A stretch of DNA of 64,000 nucleotides from NC2004 sp050874905. Its GTDB lineage: Bacteria; Bacillota; Clostridia; Lachnospirales; Lachnospiraceae. Numbering within the stretch: the first letter of the stretch is position 1; every line of letters begins with the position of its first letter. Below are positions 61,322 through 64,000 of this stretch, one piece after another. A program made the translations under genes and the position numbers. Below the pieces are notes generated by a model. It ran no database searches, was not told where the DNA came from, and worked only from the letters and a program-made list of their open reading frames with translations. The stretch spans positions 36,501 through 100,500 of the forward strand of contig JBNMLP010000011.1 in NCBI GenBank assembly GCA_050874905.1, in the 5' to 3' direction.

Positions 61322-62236
61322 TTACTCTGCTACCAAATAATCTGCATTCACATAGCCCCATTGTTCCAGATCCTCAGAATATACGTACGCAAAGTTGCCA
61401 GTAACACTGTCCACCTGCACGGTCTGACCGTTGTACAATTTTTCATCTATGTTATCATCTCTTGTTTCCGGAGTACTCCGCAAGGCAAGGTAAGTTCCTT
61501 CTTTTACTTTCACACGATAATATCCGGCACTGACACTGGAGCTGCTACTCTTCTTAGAAGAACTCTTCTTCTGCATTGCTCCATTTTGATATTCGTATTT
61601 ACCAGGCCATGTCTCATCAATTGACCAAGCCATTCCCAGCGTATCAGATGTGCTTAAGGTAAATCCTGTTTTCGTAGTCTTTAATGTAACATCGGTTAAA
61701 TGATCATTCGTATCACCATATGTCCATGAACCGGTATACACACCATTTCCGGCATAGGATAAAAATGCTACTCCGGTAGCATCTGTACCAGATATGCAAT
61801 ATGTCTCACCATCCTGCAGTACAATGGAAAAAGTAAGTGGTCCCTTTGTATAATCTCCCTCCATCAGCTGATACTCTACAGGCGCACTTTTCTTCTTTTT
61901 CTTTGCTTTGGTATCCTTCTGGCTTTCTTCTGTTGTAGCTTCTTCTGTTGTTGGCTGTTCTGTCGTTGGTACTTCTGTTGTCTGCTGTTCTGTTGTTACC
62001 TGTGTGGTAGTCTGGGCAGCACTGTCACTGCCCTTATTCCCATTCAAAAATACAATGCATACAACTGCAATGATCACGATCACAGCAAGTACGACCGCAC
62101 CTGCAATGATCATAATATTCAGATTTTTCTTTTCTTTATTATTTTGTAATGCGGAGGTTTGTACCTCTGCCCCACATTTGGGGCAGAATTTTATATTGTC
62201 CTCTAATTTTTCTCCGCAATGACTGCAATACTTCAT
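61322..62236 (-). CDS. Zinc-ribbon membrane protein with C-terminal SH3-like domain, second paralogue
   Basis: A 304-residue protein with the same build as the one at 31893-32822: zinc ribbon (CSHCGEKLEDNIKFCPKCG), one helix (about 41-64), Thr/Glu linker (TTEQQTTEVPTTEQ, then Lys-rich), beta-rich middle and SH3-type end (GTYLALRSTPETRDDNID, WGYVNADYLVAE). Most blocks are identical or near identical between the two. It lies between the large Ig/GLUG protein and the telokin-like protein, as does its paralogue in the decayed block. Probably an envelope protein with a cytoplasmic zinc ribbon. Confidence 0.82.
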   Translation of the reverse strand: MKYCSHCGEKLEDNIKFCPKCGAEVQTSALQNNKEKKNLNIMIIAGAVVLAVIVIIAVVCIVFLNGNKGSDSAAQTTTQVTTEQQTTEVPTTEQPTTEEATTEESQKDTKAKKKKKSAPVEYQLMEGDYTKGPLTFSIVLQDGETYCISGTDATGVAFLSYAGNGVYTGSWTYGDTNDHLTDVTLKTTKTGFTLSTSDTLGMAWSIDETWPGKYEYQNGAMQKKSSSKKSSSSSVSAGYYRVKVKEGTYLALRSTPETRDDNIDEKLYNGQTVQVDSVTGNFAYVYSEDLEQWGYVNADYLVAE

Positions 62237-62299
62237 GAGTCTCCTCCTTCTCGTCTGTCTCTACACGATTTCTCATAACCCCTTATTCATGCCTATGGC

Positions 62300-64000
62300 T
62301 TATTTGTTTAATTTTACTTTCTTCTTGTTGCTCCACTTGCCATAGTAGTACTTACCACCAATTGCCTTATACACTCTGACACGGATATAATAGGTCTTTC
62401 CTTTCTTTAATTTTCCTATGTATCCGGAGTTTTGCGTTGTTGAGCCTTTTTTTGCACCCTTCATGCTTTTCTTTGTACTCCACTGAAGCTGATAGCCGTC
62501 ACATCCTGCTTTTCCTTTTAATGAAAATGAAACATATCTTTTCTTTACGGATTTTGCTTTCTTAATCTTGGCTTTTATCTTCTTTACTTTCGCAATCGCT
62601 GCAGCGTTGCTATTGGATGATGAAGTACTTGTATTGTTGGAAGCGTTACTATTTTTGTTGTTTTGAGATGGCACAGTATTCTGGTTCGTGGCATTTGGTT
62701 TTGTCGTATTGGTACTTTGATTGCTTGTAATAGTGATCGTAATCGTCTGTGGCTCGCTTTGATAATATGTATCTGTTTCCGCAGATGACACGGTGATGAT
62801 TGCTTCTCCCTTTTTCAATGGAGTCACGTTACCTGCTTCATCTACAGAGATCACATCGCTTCCCTTTGTTACGCTATACACAATCTTTCCATCACTGTCT
62901 GTATAGATTCCATCTAACTTAAATGCTCCATCTTCCAGCAATTTTGTATATCGATATGTTGTAATGGAAAGCTCCGGCGTATATTTATTTACCGTCACCA
63001 TACATTTTTCAGATACACCACTCTGGGTATATGCCGTGATTGTTGCAATTCCTGCACTCTTTGCAACTACGGTACCGTCTGTTACTTCTGCAACTGCCGG
63101 ATTACTGCTTTCCCAAGAAATGGTATCTGTTGTTTCAGATGGTGCAATCTGTGCGGTCAATGTTGCACTGTCACCGCGATATAATTCCAGTTCCGTCTCG
63201 TTCAGTTTGACCTGCGTACTGGCAACTAACACTGTTACGGTACATTCTTTTTTCAAGCCATTGGCTGTCATAGCTGTAATCTTGGTTGTTCCCTTTTTGT
63301 TTGCCTTTAATAATCCATTTCCATCCACGCTGGCAATACTTTCATCATCGGACTTCCATGTGATCATCTTGTCTGTGGCATTGTCCGGTTTGATCTCCGG
63401 CTCAAACTGATACAGCTTGGAACGATATACCTCCAGCGTTTCCGGGATTACCAAACTTGTGACAGGAATTCCCTTCACTTCAATCTCAAACGTCTGTGAC
63501 TTGTCTCCGTAGGTTACAGTAACATTCTGTTTTCCAATCTTGTGCATGTCGTAACCGCTTACCCGGTCTGCTGTAATAGCTGTCTTTTTCTCCTTACCAT
63601 CCTCATAGGTTACTTTGACAGAACCACCTGTCAGATCCAGCTTGTCCCCCTGAATGTAGCTCTTTTTCGTTGGGACACTCGTAAGTTCTAAATCCTCTAC
63701 CCGGACGATCCGGTTATCCTTCAACTGGATATATGGGTACGAGCAATCTGGATCAATCTCCCAGGTGTTATCAAAGTCGTAGCCTGTGTAGGTTTCTGGT
63801 TTTGTTAACTGTTCAGCAGTTTTCACTGTTGCACGGCTTGAATTCTGATTAGATCCGTTAAGAGAATAGCAATCTTTTGCACTGCCGCTACCCGCTATTG
63901 AGTTGTAGACTTTTCCCATGTTAATACAATTATTACAATCTGAATTATCTGCAATTCCATATGCATAATCTGCACTATACGTATTTTCTATATTTGCTTC
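62300..64000 (-). CDS. Large GLUG/Ig-like surface protein, 5' end outside the window
   Basis: The frame stays open to base 64000, so at least 566 residues are here and the start is beyond the window. From the visible N-terminal side: a GLUG-type repeat (YAYGIADNSDCNNCINMGKV), a YDFDNTWEIDP stretch as in GLUG proteins, a Big_4-like Ig domain, two Big_2 Ig-like domains (each with ITWKSDDESIASVDGNG or ISWESSNPAVAEVTDG), a third Ig-like unit, a Ser/Asn/Thr-rich linker and a Lys-rich fibronectin-like end with YYIRVRVYKAIGGKYYYGKW. No LPXTG is present. Such proteins are usually adhesins or cell-surface scaffolds. Its C-terminal DNA is echoed at 32884-33134. Confidence 0.85.
   Translation of the reverse strand, partial: EANIENTYSADYAYGIADNSDCNNCINMGKVYNSIAGSGSAKDCYSLNGSNQNSSRATVKTAEQLTKPETYTGYDFDNTWEIDPDCSYPYIQLKDNRIVRVEDLELTSVPTKKSYIQGDKLDLTGGSVKVTYEDGKEKKTAITADRVSGYDMHKIGKQNVTVTYGDKSQTFEIEVKGIPVTSLVIPETLEVYRSKLYQFEPEIKPDNATDKMITWKSDDESIASVDGNGLLKANKKGTTKITAMTANGLKKECTVTVLVASTQVKLNETELELYRGDSATLTAQIAPSETTDTISWESSNPAVAEVTDGTVVAKSAGIATITAYTQSGVSEKCMVTVNKYTPELSITTYRYTKLLEDGAFKLDGIYTDSDGKIVYSVTKGSDVISVDEAGNVTPLKKGEAIITVSSAETDTYYQSEPQTITITITSNQSTNTTKPNATNQNTVPSQNNKNSNASNNTSTSSSNSNAAAIAKVKKIKAKIKKAKSVKKRYVSFSLKGKAGCDGYQLQWSTKKSMKGAKKGSTTQNSGYIGKLKKGKTYYIRVRVYKAIGGKYYYGKWSNKKKVKLNK

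Overview
The window looks like chromosomal DNA of a spore-forming, obligately anaerobic Firmicute, most likely a member of the Lachnospiraceae. The basis is the run nrdR-comM-dprA-topA-codY, an alpha/beta-type SASP relative, a YlmC/YmxH-type sporulation protein, an anaerobe-type Hcp, AddAB instead of RecBCD, and T-box and L-box leaders. Most genes lie on the minus strand. No phage, insertion sequence or CRISPR array was seen.

Layout. 1-6735 (minus): a possible flgB start at the edge, codY, topA, dprA, comM, nrdR and ylmC. 6846-8987 (plus): a membrane protein and glmM. 12903-9005 (minus): a pyrE-led operon ending in a VanZ-like protein, a small membrane protein and an M29 aminopeptidase. 20374-12938 (minus): an envelope-stress locus with a Bce-type ABC transporter, its two-component pair, a second VanRS-like pair and a membrane-anchored C39-like peptidase. 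22898-20880: a CmpB-like protein and a MATE exporter. 23071-23243 (plus): two identical tRNA-Gly(GCC) genes. 25677-23251: two unrecognised proteins. 31161-25976: a tryptophan operon under a UGG-specifier T-box, holding trpE, G, C, B and A but neither trpD nor trpF.

31259-34465 holds zinc-ribbon membrane proteins plus decayed gene pieces. 35753-34802: an SASP-like protein and a methyltransferase. 43288-36019: addB-addA. 43372-47959: an FMN-bind-like protein, nadE with an overlapping glycosyltransferase, and an EamA transporter. 48989-48061: a DUF3990 pair resembling a toxin-antitoxin module. 51124-49134: dapA-dapB under a lysine riboswitch. 52992-51143: a corrinoid adenosyltransferase, an SSB-like protein and a membrane protein. 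53171-56785 (plus): typA and hcp. 64000-56862 (minus): secreted or surface proteins (BspA-like repeats, a penicillin-recognising-type serine hydrolase, a lipoprotein, two zinc-ribbon membrane proteins and a large Ig-like/GLUG protein cut by the window edge).

The least explained structures are: (1) two copies of a ~160-180 nt hairpin element (20547-20726 and 35852-36012) with an identical core and outer arms that differ between copies yet stay self-complementary; (2) a three-gene block at 60251-64000 with a second, decaying copy at 31259-33134; (3) a 30-nt palindrome, with a paired base change between its two copies, flanking two zinc-ribbon genes (33095 and 34567); (4) the gapped trp operon. 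All calls come from reading the sequence; no database search was run.
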